Counted from the stretch's first letter, positions 1-7,859 are shown. The stretch is 25,762 nucleotides of DNA from Campylobacteraceae bacterium (GCA_026995985.1 JALWNF010000043.1:1-25762), one strand, 5' to 3'. The notes: generated from the letters alone by a model not told the origin. Numbers and translations are program-made.

Positions 1-1
1 T

Positions 2-88
2 GCGTATGCTCGAATGAGGTTAGCAATGTATTGTTTAGGTGATGAAAAGGCTATCTCGAAGATGAAGTACATGAGGGTATTTCCTTAA
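2..88 (+). CDS. C-terminal fragment of an unidentified protein
   Basis: An open frame enters from the left edge and ends at a TAA at 86-88, giving a 28-residue tail that starts AYARMRLAMYCLGDE and ends KYMRVFP. The start lies outside the window. I do not recognise the family. The residue make-up (basic, with several Met and Tyr) reads like real protein, but so short a stretch could be chance. It would be transcribed towards the nrdA terminator region, so the two genes would be convergent. Confidence 0.4.
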   Translation, partial: AYARMRLAMYCLGDEKAISKMKYMRVFP

Positions 89-360
89 AATGAATAGTTG
101 TTCAGTATTTTAGGGGAAATGGGCTTATATGTTGCAAAAATATAGACTAAACTTAACAAAAGCATAAAATAAAAATAGGTAAAATTTTTAAAATCAAATT
201 AATAGGACTACCAGTAAGTTAAGTTTTCTGTAAAAATATAATGTTACCTATGCTTTTCACTCTCTTCAAAAAAAGCTCTTATTAATATGATATTCCATGC
301 AAACTTAGATTTCTATACTAAACTAGTAGAGAGTCATCTAACTCTCTAAATATTAGGCAT
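89..360. other. AT-rich intergenic gap between convergent genes
   Basis: I see no convincing gene in this 272-base stretch. It is AT-rich with short A and T runs, and the only clear structure is the inverted repeat at 327-348 next to the nrdA stop codon. Confidence 0.5.
327..348 (-). terminator. Probable nrdA terminator hairpin
   Basis: TAGAGAGT (327-334) and ACTCTCTA (341-348) form a perfect 8-bp stem with a 6-base loop. It begins 12 bases after the nrdA stop codon. The trailing sequence on the nrdA strand (CTAGTTTAG) is only weakly T-rich, so this may be a weak terminator or a 3'-end stabilising hairpin. Confidence 0.45.
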
Positions 361-3300
361 CTACTGACACCCAACACACTCCATACTTCTATCTTCAATA
401 TCATTAGTTGACTCAGGAGATTGACTTCTAAGATAGTAAGTTGACTTTAAACCAAACTTCCAAGCATTCATATAAATCTCATTTAGGTATCTACCACTAG
501 CTTTGTCAAGTGATATAAATATATTGAGTGATTGCCCTTGGTCTATCCACTTCTGTCTAATAGCACCTGCTTTAACTAAAATATTTTGGTCAAGCTCATA
601 GGCAGGAGTATAATAACTCCAAGTCTCAGGTGAAATCTTAGGTGCACATACAGGAATAAGCCCTGAGAGGTTCTCTTCAAACCATTTACGCTTATAGACC
701 GGTTCAATCGCTTGTGTTGTTCCTGTCAAGATAGAGATTGACGAAGTTGGTGCAATTGCCATAAGATACCCATTTCGCATTCCATCTTTTTGGACTTTCT
801 CTTTTAGCTTTGCCCAATCGTGAGCGTATCCAAAAACTCCACCACGTTCAACTAGTTTACAAGCCTCTTTGTTAGCTTTGTCAATAGGAAAGATACCTTT
901 TGACCAATCTGAGCCTTCAAAGGTTGGGTAAGCTCCCTTCTCTAAAGCTAAATCACTAGATGATTTAATAGCATAGTATGAGATTGACTCCATTACTTCA
1001 TCTATTTTAAATAAATGTTCATTTGAACCCCACTCAATCTTTGCCTCTGCTAACATTTGAGCCTCACCCATAACACCTAAACCAATAGCTCTTGTCTTTT
1101 GGTTTGTCTTTTTAACTTTTGCTAATGGATAGAAGTTTAAGTCAATTACATTGTCAAGCATTCTAATAGCTGTTGGCACAACTCTTGCAATATCCTCTTT
1201 AGTATTAATCTTTGAGAGGTTTACTGATGCAAGGTTACAAACAGCTGTATCACCATCGCTCAACTCCTTGTCTGCCATCCAAATCTGTTTGCCCTTTATG
1301 CTGTCAAGTGCTGTCACTTTTTTAGCAGGTTTTGTCATGCCACTGTCAACGGTTATTGGCTCTTCCTCTTCATAGAGCTCTACTGAACCATCTTCAAATG
1401 TCAATCTAATCTTGTAGTGATTTGGGGCTGTGTTTTGGAAAATTTCAGTACAGTTTCCTGTAACTAAACCATTAAAAATTAAAGAGTGGTTATAGAGTTG
1501 AGTTGTATCATATACATCCTCTTTTCCAATATAGTTAATCTCACTAATCTCTACTAAGAACTTTTCACTCTTACGACTCTCTCTTGTGTAGCCTAACTCC
1601 ATACGTTTTGATAAAATATCTAATGCTCTAGCCTGTTTTGAGCCTATAAATCCAATATCATCTATAAACTTAATAGCATTGTTTCCATTTATATTTAATC
1701 TATAGAGTGGTTTAGAGTCATATACTCTCTCTTTGCCATCTACAGTTACATAAGAGAATAGAGATTTTTTACTATCTCTCATTTTTGAGATTTTAGAGCG
1801 AATTCCAAAGTTAGAGAGTAGTATTTGAACCTCTTCTAATAGATGTTTTTCCATAGAGGCTAGTTGTATTGCAAAAGTAGAGATACCATCATTTTTAATC
1901 TCATTTACTGTTCCATCGGCAATAAATAGTCCTTGTAGATACCCCTTAACACACTCTTTTGTTCCTTTAAATACCACTTCTGGAACACTATGTTTTGTTT
2001 TTCCATTAAAATTAAACTTCTCATCAAACACTCTTCCTAGTCTAATATTTGAAAATCTTAACTTTTGACTATTTTTAGTGTGTTGAATAGCTTTAGGATA
2101 GAGATTTTTAAAATCCTCTTTATGTGAATTTGGTAGTGCAGAGTAGTATTTTTCAATAGTATTTTCTATCTGTTTATGTATGGTATGACCTAAATTCATA
2201 TCTTGATTATAAAGGTCAATGTGGACAATAGAGTGTTGTTTACTCTCTTTATAACTAAATGTTCCATCTCCTGCAACCATTCCCATTAAAAAGCCTAAAT
2301 CATAATCTCCCTCATCTCCAAACTGTCCCTCATCGGATTGTATAAGAAGTTTATCGCCTATAGAGATATTCTCTAAACTTCTTTTTTCTATGGTTTTACT
2401 ATCAGCATTGGCTACATAGTACTCATGCCATAGTGTCGACTTTATCTTATATCCATCTTTAGTAACTACTTCATAGATATCAGCACTCTCTTTTGTTTTA
2501 AACATCTTTAGAGCTTTAGCTCTTCCTACTCCAAACTTAGAGGCATCACCATCTGTTCTATGGTCATAGGTAGCTAAAATTTCAGAGTAGTTCTCCTCTA
2601 AATCTTTTGCTTTTACTAATCCAAACTGTGTATGGAGTCTTGTATCTCCTGTTACACACAGGTTTGAACTTCTAATAACCCCACTATGCTTATTTGGATT
2701 TGCTCTGTTTGCTGTATCTTTAAAAGTTAAAAATGGATTTCCTGTCTCAAAGTAGGAGCGTAAAACCTCTTTCCATAAAGCTTTAGCCGAGACAACCTCT
2801 CGTGTAATATCATCATCTCCCTCTTCAAGCTCTATGTAACGCTTCTCAAACTCTTCACCATATAGGTCAGTTAGCTCACGAACCTCATAAGGGTCAAAGA
2901 GTGTCCATCGTCCATCTTCTTGAACCCGCTTCATAAAGAGGTCATTTAGCCATAGAGCAGGGAAGAGGTCGTGAGCTCTTCTTCTCTCTTCACCAGAGTT
3001 CTTCTTTAGGTCAAGGAAATCTCGTATATCAATATGCCAAGGTTCAAGATAGACAGCTATAGCTCCTTTACGTGTTCCAAGTTGGTCAACTGCAATGGCA
3101 ACATCATTGGCAATCTTTAAAAATGGTACAACTCCACCTGCTGCGTGTTTGTGACCGTCAATGTAAGACCCCATTCCACGCACTTGTGACCAGTCCCAAC
3201 CAATTCCACCGCCAAATTTTGACAACAGAGCCATCTCTTTGTAACCATCAAAGATACCCTCAATATTGTCAGGGCTTGAACCAATATAGCAGCTGCTGAG

Positions 3301-3954
3301 CTGATGCCGTGGGGTTCTAGCATTACTCAATGTCGGTGTCGCAGCCATAACTTCAAATTTTGACAAGATGTCGTAAAACTTCTTTGCCCATGTTTGACAA
3401 TCAAACTCATTTTGAGCTAAGAACATAGCAACCCCCATAAAGAGCTGTTGAGGAAGCTCTATAGGTTTACCATCTTTGTCTTTTAGTAAGTAACGGTCAT
3501 AAAGTGTTCTAATACCAAGATAGGTAAATTGTAAATCCCTTTCAGGCTTAATGTAATCGTTTAGGTCATCTAAATCATACTTATCTTTTAAACCTAATAA
3601 AATACGACCTTCCTTCTCTCCATGTTCAAAATATTTTCGTAGATGTGCATAGGGTTTACCTTTAATCCCTCCTATATTACGTCCTACTTTATGATAGAGG
3701 TCATATAGAAAAAGCCGTGCGGCAACAAAGGTCCAATTTGGTCTATCAACATCAATCTTATCAACTGCTGTTTTTATAAGTGTCTGCTGAATATCAGCAG
3801 AGCTCATCATATCTTGAAACTGTAAATTTGCGTCAACCTCTAGTTCACTCTGATTTACTCCCTCTAACCCTTTTACTGATGCAGAAGTGTTTTTTTGAAT
3901 TTTAGTAATATCTAATGTCTCGATTCTCCCACTTCGTTTTACAATTCTAATCAT
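361..3954 (-). CDS. nrdA: Ribonucleoside-diphosphate reductase, large (alpha) subunit, interrupted by an intein
   Basis: Class I ribonucleotide reductase large subunit, which reduces ribonucleoside diphosphates to deoxy forms using a radical from NrdB. The precursor is 1197 residues; removing residues 433-834 (the intein) leaves 795, a normal length. An ATP-cone occupies about residues 1-90. The redox cysteine C222 (E. coli C225) sits in HQLSSCYIGS. The active-site block N-L-C-T-E is split by the intein: N and L end the first extein, while C835 (the thiyl-radical cysteine, E. coli C439) and E837 (E441) open the second. C906 in DTAVCNLAS matches C462. The C-terminal thioredoxin-facing pair is C1193 and C1196 in MECVGCQ. 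The spacing from the radical cysteine to the second redox cysteine is 71 residues, longer than the roughly 23 in E. coli. ATG at 3954 has AAAGGA just upstream and a TATAAT at 3978-3983. nrdB is not in this window. Confidence 0.97.
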   Translation of the reverse strand: MIRIVKRSGRIETLDITKIQKNTSASVKGLEGVNQSELEVDANLQFQDMMSSADIQQTLIKTAVDKIDVDRPNWTFVAARLFLYDLYHKVGRNIGGIKGKPYAHLRKYFEHGEKEGRILLGLKDKYDLDDLNDYIKPERDLQFTYLGIRTLYDRYLLKDKDGKPIELPQQLFMGVAMFLAQNEFDCQTWAKKFYDILSKFEVMAATPTLSNARTPRHQLSSCYIGSSPDNIEGIFDGYKEMALLSKFGGGIGWDWSQVRGMGSYIDGHKHAAGGVVPFLKIANDVAIAVDQLGTRKGAIAVYLEPWHIDIRDFLDLKKNSGEERRRAHDLFPALWLNDLFMKRVQEDGRWTLFDPYEVRELTDLYGEEFEKRYIELEEGDDDITREVVSAKALWKEVLRSYFETGNPFLTFKDTANRANPNKHSGVIRSSNLCVTGDTRLHTQFGLVKAKDLEENYSEILATYDHRTDGDASKFGVGRAKALKMFKTKESADIYEVVTKDGYKIKSTLWHEYYVANADSKTIEKRSLENISIGDKLLIQSDEGQFGDEGDYDLGFLMGMVAGDGTFSYKESKQHSIVHIDLYNQDMNLGHTIHKQIENTIEKYYSALPNSHKEDFKNLYPKAIQHTKNSQKLRFSNIRLGRVFDEKFNFNGKTKHSVPEVVFKGTKECVKGYLQGLFIADGTVNEIKNDGISTFAIQLASMEKHLLEEVQILLSNFGIRSKISKMRDSKKSLFSYVTVDGKERVYDSKPLYRLNINGNNAIKFIDDIGFIGSKQARALDILSKRMELGYTRESRKSEKFLVEISEINYIGKEDVYDTTQLYNHSLIFNGLVTGNCTEIFQNTAPNHYKIRLTFEDGSVELYEEEEPITVDSGMTKPAKKVTALDSIKGKQIWMADKELSDGDTAVCNLASVNLSKINTKEDIARVVPTAIRMLDNVIDLNFYPLAKVKKTNQKTRAIGLGVMGEAQMLAEAKIEWGSNEHLFKIDEVMESISYYAIKSSSDLALEKGAYPTFEGSDWSKGIFPIDKANKEACKLVERGGVFGYAHDWAKLKEKVQKDGMRNGYLMAIAPTSSISILTGTTQAIEPVYKRKWFEENLSGLIPVCAPKISPETWSYYTPAYELDQNILVKAGAIRQKWIDQGQSLNIFISLDKASGRYLNEIYMNAWKFGLKSTYYLRSQSPESTNDIEDRSMECVGCQ
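1453..2658 (-). mobile_element. Intein with LAGLIDADG homing endonuclease inside NrdA
   Basis: A 402-residue in-frame insertion that should excise itself from the NrdA precursor and join the exteins as SSNL-CTEIF. Splicing block A starts at Cys1 (CVTGDTRLH). Block B holds T75-L-W-H78 within IKSTLWHEYYV. The C-terminal block runs from VYDTTQLYNHS to FNGLVTGN, ending in Asn402 followed by the +1 Cys. The penultimate residue is Gly401, where most inteins have His. Between the splicing blocks lie two LAGLIDADG-type motifs, LGFLMGMVAGDG (121-132, acidic D131) and YLQGLFIADG (240-249, acidic D248), so the endonuclease looks intact and possibly able to home. Base composition resembles the host gene, which suggests either long residence or a donor of similar GC. 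Confidence 0.95.
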
Positions 3955-3977
3955 ATTTATCCTTTGTTATTAGCTAT

Positions 3978-3983
3978 ATTATA
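3978..3983 (-). promoter_or_regulatory. Predicted nrdA -10 box
   Basis: ATTATA on the plus strand reads TATAAT on the nrdA strand, 24 bases before the ATG. A ribosome site AAAGGA (3960-3965) lies between them. The upstream region is a long A/T tract with no evident -35 hexamer, which is usual in this phylum. I saw no obvious pair of NrdR boxes. Confidence 0.45.
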
Positions 3984-4058
3984 TTAATAAAAAAATACTT
4001 ATTATTTGTTAAAAAAAATTTAAATTTATTTTTTAATTAAATGAATTAGTTAAGAAGA

Positions 4059-4074
4059 TGTTTCACGTGAAACA
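4059..4074. promoter_or_regulatory. parS centromere site 1 (perfect)
   Basis: TGTTTCACGTGAAACA, identical to the canonical bacterial ParB-binding parS palindrome. Flanking bases extend the symmetry to a perfect 24-bp palindrome at 4055-4078 (arms begin AAGA and end TCTT). It lies in the intergenic space between the purB stop and the nrdA promoter. ParB loads at parS and spreads, organising the origin region for segregation. Confidence 0.92.
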
Positions 4075-4100
4075 TCTTTGTTATATATAGATTTTTTTAA

Positions 4101-5429
4101 TTATTGAAAGACTCTATTAAATATTGCATCTACATTTTTAGTATAGTAATCGTAGTTGAAACACTCTCTTATCTGCTCTTCGCTTAATGACTCTCTTAGC
4201 TCCTCATCAGCGAGTAGATATTGAAGATAGAGTGACTCCCCTTTTTCATTTATAGTTGGTTTTCCTTGTTGAATCTCTTGCCAAACCTTCATGGCATTTC
4301 TTTGAACAATTCTGTAAGCATCTTCACGACTCACTCCAGCTTTTGGAAGTTCTAGTAGAACTCTTTGAGAGAATACAAGACCACCTGTAAGGTTTAAATT
4401 TTTCATCATATTTTCAGGCATTACTGTTAAGTTGGCAATAACATTGTTCATTCTATGTAGCATAAAATCAGCAGTAATAAACGCATCAGGTAACCAGAAA
4501 CGCTCAACAGAGGAGTGGCTAATATCTCTCTCATGCCACAAGGCAACATTCTCCATAGCAGGGGTAGCATAGGCTCTAATAACTCTTGCTAGACCTGTAA
4601 TATTTTCTGTCAAAATTGGGTTTCTTTTATGTGGCATTGCAGATGAGCCTTTTTGCCCCTTTGCAAAATACTCCTCTGCCTCATAGACCTCTGTTCGTTG
4701 TAGATGTCTAATCTGCACAGCAAACTTTTCAATACTTGAAGCCATTAGAGCCAATGCAGTAGCTAATCTTGCGTATCTATCTCTATGGACTACTTGGTTA
4801 GAGCATGGTTCAGGCTTAAGCCCTAACTCCTCCATAGCATACTCTTCAAGTTCAAGTGGTGCGTGTGCAAAGTTACCCATTGCTCCACTTATTTGACCAA
4901 CAGCTATCACCTCCATTGTCTGCTCTAAGTTCTTTAAGTGACGAGCCATCTCATCGTACCAAACAGCCAAAGTTAGACCAAAAGTGATAGGCTCTCCATG
5001 TATACCATGACTTCTTCCAACCATCAAAGTCATCTTATGCTCAAAGGCTCTCTTTTTAATCGACTCCATTAACATCTTAACATCGTCAATAATAATCTCT
5101 AAAGAGGCTTTCATCTGTAAAGCAACACCTGTGTCAACTGCATCTGAACTTGTCATTCCATAGTGAAACCATCTTGACTCTTCACCAAGACTCTCACTTA
5201 CAGAGGTATTAAAGGCAATAAGGTCATGTTTTGTAACTGCTTCTATCTCTTCAATTCTTTCTACTGAAAAAGAGGCATTCTCTACAATCTTTCTACAATC
5301 TTCATCAGGAATAAGTCCTATTTTATTCCACGCTTTTACAACTGCTTTTTCAACCTCTAACCATGCTGCATATCTTGCATGTTGAGTCCACTTACTTGCC
5401 ATCTCTTCTCTTGCGTATCGTTCTACCAT
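4101..5429 (-). CDS. purB: Adenylosuccinate lyase
   Basis: Acts twice in purine synthesis: it cleaves SAICAR to AICAR plus fumarate, and adenylosuccinate to AMP plus fumarate. The product is 442 residues, normal for the family. It shows the fumarate-lyase signature GSSAMPHKRNP (residues 261-271, on the catalytic loop), GRSHGIHGEP with the catalytic-type His141, and YGMTSSDAVDT. The open frame continues upstream to 5567, but MVERYAREEM is the usual family N-terminus. The ATG at 5429 is preceded by AAGGA (5435-5439) and a TATAAT (5449-5454 on this strand), so I take that start. It is upstream of nrdA on the same strand, separated by parS site 1. From memory the purB-nrdA order also occurs in C. 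jejuni. Confidence 0.96.
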   Translation of the reverse strand: MVERYAREEMASKWTQHARYAAWLEVEKAVVKAWNKIGLIPDEDCRKIVENASFSVERIEEIEAVTKHDLIAFNTSVSESLGEESRWFHYGMTSSDAVDTGVALQMKASLEIIIDDVKMLMESIKKRAFEHKMTLMVGRSHGIHGEPITFGLTLAVWYDEMARHLKNLEQTMEVIAVGQISGAMGNFAHAPLELEEYAMEELGLKPEPCSNQVVHRDRYARLATALALMASSIEKFAVQIRHLQRTEVYEAEEYFAKGQKGSSAMPHKRNPILTENITGLARVIRAYATPAMENVALWHERDISHSSVERFWLPDAFITADFMLHRMNNVIANLTVMPENMMKNLNLTGGLVFSQRVLLELPKAGVSREDAYRIVQRNAMKVWQEIQQGKPTINEKGESLYLQYLLADEELRESLSEEQIRECFNYDYYTKNVDAIFNRVFQ

Positions 5430-5512
5430 TTTAGTCCTTGGGTGATTTATTATATATGTTAGATGTAGGTTCGATTTTAAGTACCTGACCATAATAAAAT
5501 ATAAAATTTTAT

Positions 5513-5526
5513 GATAGAATTCTATC
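5513..5526. promoter_or_regulatory. Divergent promoter region with palindromic -10 element
   Basis: GATAGAATTCTATC is a perfect 14-bp palindrome in the purB / pseudouridine-synthase divergent gap. It contains TAGAAT on the plus strand about 34 bases before the ATG at 5554. The same TATGATAGAAT string occurs before ksgA (9209-9219), and a one-base variant before the gene at 19512, so it is more likely a -10 region than a dedicated operator. Confidence 0.4.
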
Positions 5527-5553
5527 CAATTCGAATAAAAAAGAGGTAAAAAT

Positions 5554-6480
5554 ATGCCATTTGTCAAGCGTCCCTTTTATGTAGAAAAACCTACTAAAGC
5601 ATTTATATTTATTATGAAGCAGTTTAACCTTACACAGGGTGAAGCACAAAGACTTATTGCAAAAGGGCGTGTTTTGGTTAATGGAAAATCTATCTACCAC
5701 ACAGGGGCAATAGTTGAAGGAGAGATAGAGGTTGTCTATTTTGAACCGAAGAGTAGGGGACTAAAGCCAATATTTGTTGACAAAAAATTTCTAGTTTTTG
5801 ACAAACCATCAGGTATTTTAGTTCACCCAAAAACTATGACAACAGAGTACTCTATGCTTGATGAAGTAAGAAGTTACTCTGGACAAAATGCCAATGGTGT
5901 ACATAGAATTGACATGGAGACCTCTGGACTATTTTTAGCAAGTAGAGACAAAAGAGCAGAGCGTTATTTAAAGGGTGCATTTGAACAAAAGAGAGTAAAA
6001 AAAGAGTACTTAGCTTGGGTTACAGGTAGGTTAACTAAACCTTTTACTGTAGAAGAGCCTATTTGTGTACGTGATGACTACTCTACAAACAAACATAAAG
6101 TAGAGATATGCAAAGATGGAAAGTATGCTAAAACAGAGTTTACTCCACTAGAGTATGACAAAGAGCTAGATGCCACTTTAATAGAGTGTAAACCACTGAC
6201 AGGAAGACTTCACCAAATCCGTTTACATTTGTTTCACGTGAAACATCCTATATTGGGAGACCCTATCTATGGTACATCTTTTGAAGCAACAAATAACTAT
6301 TTGGATTTTAAAATGACAAAAGAGGAGAGACTAGTAGAGACAGGTGCAACACGCCTTATGCTTCATGCTAACACCCTGCACTTCTCTTATGGAGCTACAT
6401 ATTTTATAAAATCTAGAGTCAATTTTAGAGAATTTAAAAATAAAATTTGCAAGAAAGAAAAAAGAAAATTTTTTAAATAA
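5554..6480 (+). CDS. RluA-family 23S rRNA pseudouridine synthase
   Basis: A 308-residue enzyme that isomerises uridine to pseudouridine in RNA, most likely large-subunit rRNA. An S4-like RNA-binding segment lies near residues 20-60 (GEAQRLIAKGRVLVNG). The catalytic domain carries HRID with Asp120 in GVHRIDMETSGL, the family's catalytic aspartate motif. Further motifs are LVFDKPSGILVHP and, near residue 217, GRLHQIRLHL followed by FHVKHPILGDPIYG. Which uridines it modifies cannot be told from sequence, so I give no RluC/RluD symbol. RBS AGAGGT precedes the ATG. A perfect parS site lies inside the gene (6230-6245), coding for the FHVKH stretch. From memory the C. jejuni counterpart also sits next to purB. 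Confidence 0.9.
   Translation: MPFVKRPFYVEKPTKAFIFIMKQFNLTQGEAQRLIAKGRVLVNGKSIYHTGAIVEGEIEVVYFEPKSRGLKPIFVDKKFLVFDKPSGILVHPKTMTTEYSMLDEVRSYSGQNANGVHRIDMETSGLFLASRDKRAERYLKGAFEQKRVKKEYLAWVTGRLTKPFTVEEPICVRDDYSTNKHKVEICKDGKYAKTEFTPLEYDKELDATLIECKPLTGRLHQIRLHLFHVKHPILGDPIYGTSFEATNNYLDFKMTKEERLVETGATRLMLHANTLHFSYGATYFIKSRVNFREFKNKICKKEKRKFFK
6230..6245. promoter_or_regulatory. parS centromere site 2 (perfect, within the pseudouridine synthase gene)
   Basis: TGTTTCACGTGAAACA, a full match. It spans codons 226-231 of the RluA-family synthase (the end of L226, then F-H-V-K-H). The DNA therefore serves both as a ParB site and as coding sequence for a conserved part of the enzyme. Confidence 0.9.
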
Positions 6481-6488
6481 TTAACCCA

Positions 6489-6569
6489 TAGGGGCAAACA
6501 CAGTGGTTGCCCCTACAATTATAAAAATATATTACCACCTGTAGGGGCGACCTCTGTATCTGCCCCTAC
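6489..6569. repeat. Pair of GC-rich REP-like hairpins
   Basis: Two related inverted repeats stand out in an AT-rich setting. Copy 1 is TAGGGGCAA (6489-6497) with TTGCCCCTA (6507-6515), loop 9. Copy 2 is GTAGGGGC (6541-6548) with GCCCCTAC (6562-6569), loop 13. They share the GTAGGGGC core, a motif of small dispersed repeats I have seen in many unrelated bacteria. They lie between the convergent ends of the pseudouridine synthase and the mini-gene/rlmN pair, so they may also end transcription or protect 3' ends. Confidence 0.7.
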
Positions 6570-6581
6570 TAGCATAAAATA

Positions 6582-6677
6582 TTAATCCTCCTCTTTTAAT
6601 GATTTGTAAACACCAACAGCAGAAACTATAACTACAATTACAATAAAAGCAATCAATCCAATATCGACTATAGACAT
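6582..6677 (-). CDS. 31-residue single-span membrane mini-protein
   Basis: This open frame starts [11 protein letters not shown], runs through an uninterrupted hydrophobic helix (about residues 6-23, rich in Ile, Val and Ala) and ends YKSLKEED. The basic/acidic tail after the helix fits a short tail-anchored or single-pass inner-membrane peptide. The ATG has a near-ideal GGAGGA seven bases upstream, lying within the last rlmN codons. The gene overlaps the rlmN stop by 10 bases, which implies translational coupling. I do not recognise the family and assign no function. Confidence 0.7.
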   Translation of the reverse strand: MSIVDIGLIAFIVIVVIVSAVGVYKSLKEED

Positions 6678-7750
6678 CTATTATCCTCCAATTCATTATC
6701 TCTTAACTGACCACAAGCCGCAGATATGTCAAGCCCTTTTGACTCGCGAATAGTACAGTGTAAACCATGTTTGGTTAAATACTCTTGAAAAGCCAACATA
6801 TCTTTTTCATTTGGTCGTTTATACTCTGTTCCTCCATGTGGATTAAAGTAGATGAGATTAACTTTTGACTTAATACCATTTAGCAGAGACAAGAGCTTTT
6901 TCGCAGAAGCTATATCATCATTGACATCTTTAATAACAAGATACTCAAACATTACCCTCTTTCTATTATTGACAGGAAACTCTTTTACAGCGTCAATAAT
7001 TGACTTAATATTATATGCTTTGTTTATAGGCATTAGCCTCTCTCTTAACTCATCGTCAACTGCATGTAGAGAGATTGCCAAGTTTACACCTAGATTCATT
7101 TTACCTAGTTTAACAATTTTTGTACTAAGACCTGAGGTTGAAATGGTTTGACGGTGTGGGGCAATAGCCATACCATCAGGGTCAGCAAAAATTCGAGATG
7201 ATTTACTAACTGCATTAAGATTATCTAGGGGTTCACCCATTCCCATATAAACTATATTGACTCTTCTGTTTGCATCAATGTTATTGTCTCTTTTTATATA
7301 ACGTATCTGTTCAACTATCTCTCCAGCTGTCAAGTTTGCTATAAACCCACTCTTTGCTGTTAAACAAAATGAACAACCTACTTTGCAACCAACTTGACAA
7401 GAGATACATACAGTATACCTCTCTTGATGCTTTACAGAGCCATCTTCATTAAACTCTTTTTTCTTCATTAAAAGTAGTACAGTCTCTACTGTATTACCAT
7501 CTTCTAATTCAAAGAGATATTTGATACTCCCATCTCTGCTCTTCTCCTTTTTTATCATCTTTAGAATCTCTATTCTATACTTCTCTTTTAACTCTTCTCT
7601 AAGAGAGTGGGGTAGATTCTTCATCTCATCAAAGCTTGTTACGTATTTATGATATAGCCAAGAGTAGATTTGTTTAGCTCTAAAAGCAGGTTTAATAAGC
7701 TGTGCTAACTCTTCTCTTGTGTAGTCTTGTATAGCAGGTTTTTTCTCCAT
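6668..7750 (-). CDS. rlmN: Dual-specificity RNA methyltransferase RlmN (radical SAM)
   Basis: Methylates C2 of adenine in 23S rRNA (A2503 in E. coli) and in some tRNAs, using radical SAM chemistry. From the chosen start it is 360 residues. The cluster-binding cysteines are C122, C126 and C129 in CKVGCSFC. The two methyl-transfer cysteines match C115 (in YTVCISC) and C346 (in DISAACGQL). [10 protein letters not shown] and [16 protein letters not shown] are further RlmN hallmarks. Possible starts are GTG 7768, ATG 7756 and ATG 7750; only the last has AGAGAAG at good spacing (8 bases), so I prefer it, with moderate certainty. Its 3' end overlaps the membrane mini-gene. The upstream gap holds parS sites 3 and 4. 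Confidence 0.95.
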   Translation of the reverse strand: MEKKPAIQDYTREELAQLIKPAFRAKQIYSWLYHKYVTSFDEMKNLPHSLREELKEKYRIEILKMIKKEKSRDGSIKYLFELEDGNTVETVLLLMKKKEFNEDGSVKHQERYTVCISCQVGCKVGCSFCLTAKSGFIANLTAGEIVEQIRYIKRDNNIDANRRVNIVYMGMGEPLDNLNAVSKSSRIFADPDGMAIAPHRQTISTSGLSTKIVKLGKMNLGVNLAISLHAVDDELRERLMPINKAYNIKSIIDAVKEFPVNNRKRVMFEYLVIKDVNDDIASAKKLLSLLNGIKSKVNLIYFNPHGGTEYKRPNEKDMLAFQEYLTKHGLHCTIRESKGLDISAACGQLRDNELEDNRCL

Positions 7751-7784
7751 ATTCATATCTTCTCTCACTTTTTAAATTATAAAC

Positions 7785-7800
7785 TGTTTCACGTGAAACA
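7785..7800. promoter_or_regulatory. parS centromere site 3 (perfect)
   Basis: TGTTTCACGTGAAACA, full match, in the gap upstream of rlmN. It is 54 bases from site 4 (start to start), so the two form a close pair, roughly five helical turns apart. Confidence 0.92.
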
Positions 7801-7838
7801 TCTTTTAACTCCTTTTTGTCTAATAGGTTAATATCTAT

Positions 7839-7854
7839 TGTTTCACGTGAAACA
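7839..7854. promoter_or_regulatory. parS centromere site 4 (perfect)
   Basis: TGTTTCACGTGAAACA, full match, just beyond the stop codon of the nucleosidase-like gene. Symmetry extends to 22 bp (7836-7857). A further outer inverted repeat, AATAGGTT (7822-7829) with AACCTATT (7857-7864), brackets the site. Confidence 0.92.
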
Positions 7855-7859
7855 ATAAC

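Noticed and set aside
1453..2658. Inserted segment in nrdA as a second gene fusion or a group I intron ORF
   Set aside because: The frame is continuous through both edges, with Cys1, TxxH, Asn-Cys and LAGLIDADG motifs, so this is an intein rather than an intron or domain fusion.
4055..4078. 24-bp palindrome read as a transcription-factor operator or purB terminator
   Set aside because: The core is identical to parS and recurs four more times, including inside genes, which fits ParB sites better. A loop-free palindrome without a T-run is a poor terminator.
5513..5526. GATAGAATTCTATC as a specific repressor operator
   Set aside because: The left half recurs as TATGATAGAAT in front of ksgA without the palindromic right half, so it looks like a -10 element whose symmetry is accidental.
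5430..5567. N-terminal extension of purB by 46 residues
   Set aside because: The extension has no family match, crosses into the divergent promoter and overlaps the neighbouring gene start; the ATG at 5429 has a good RBS and the conserved N-terminus.
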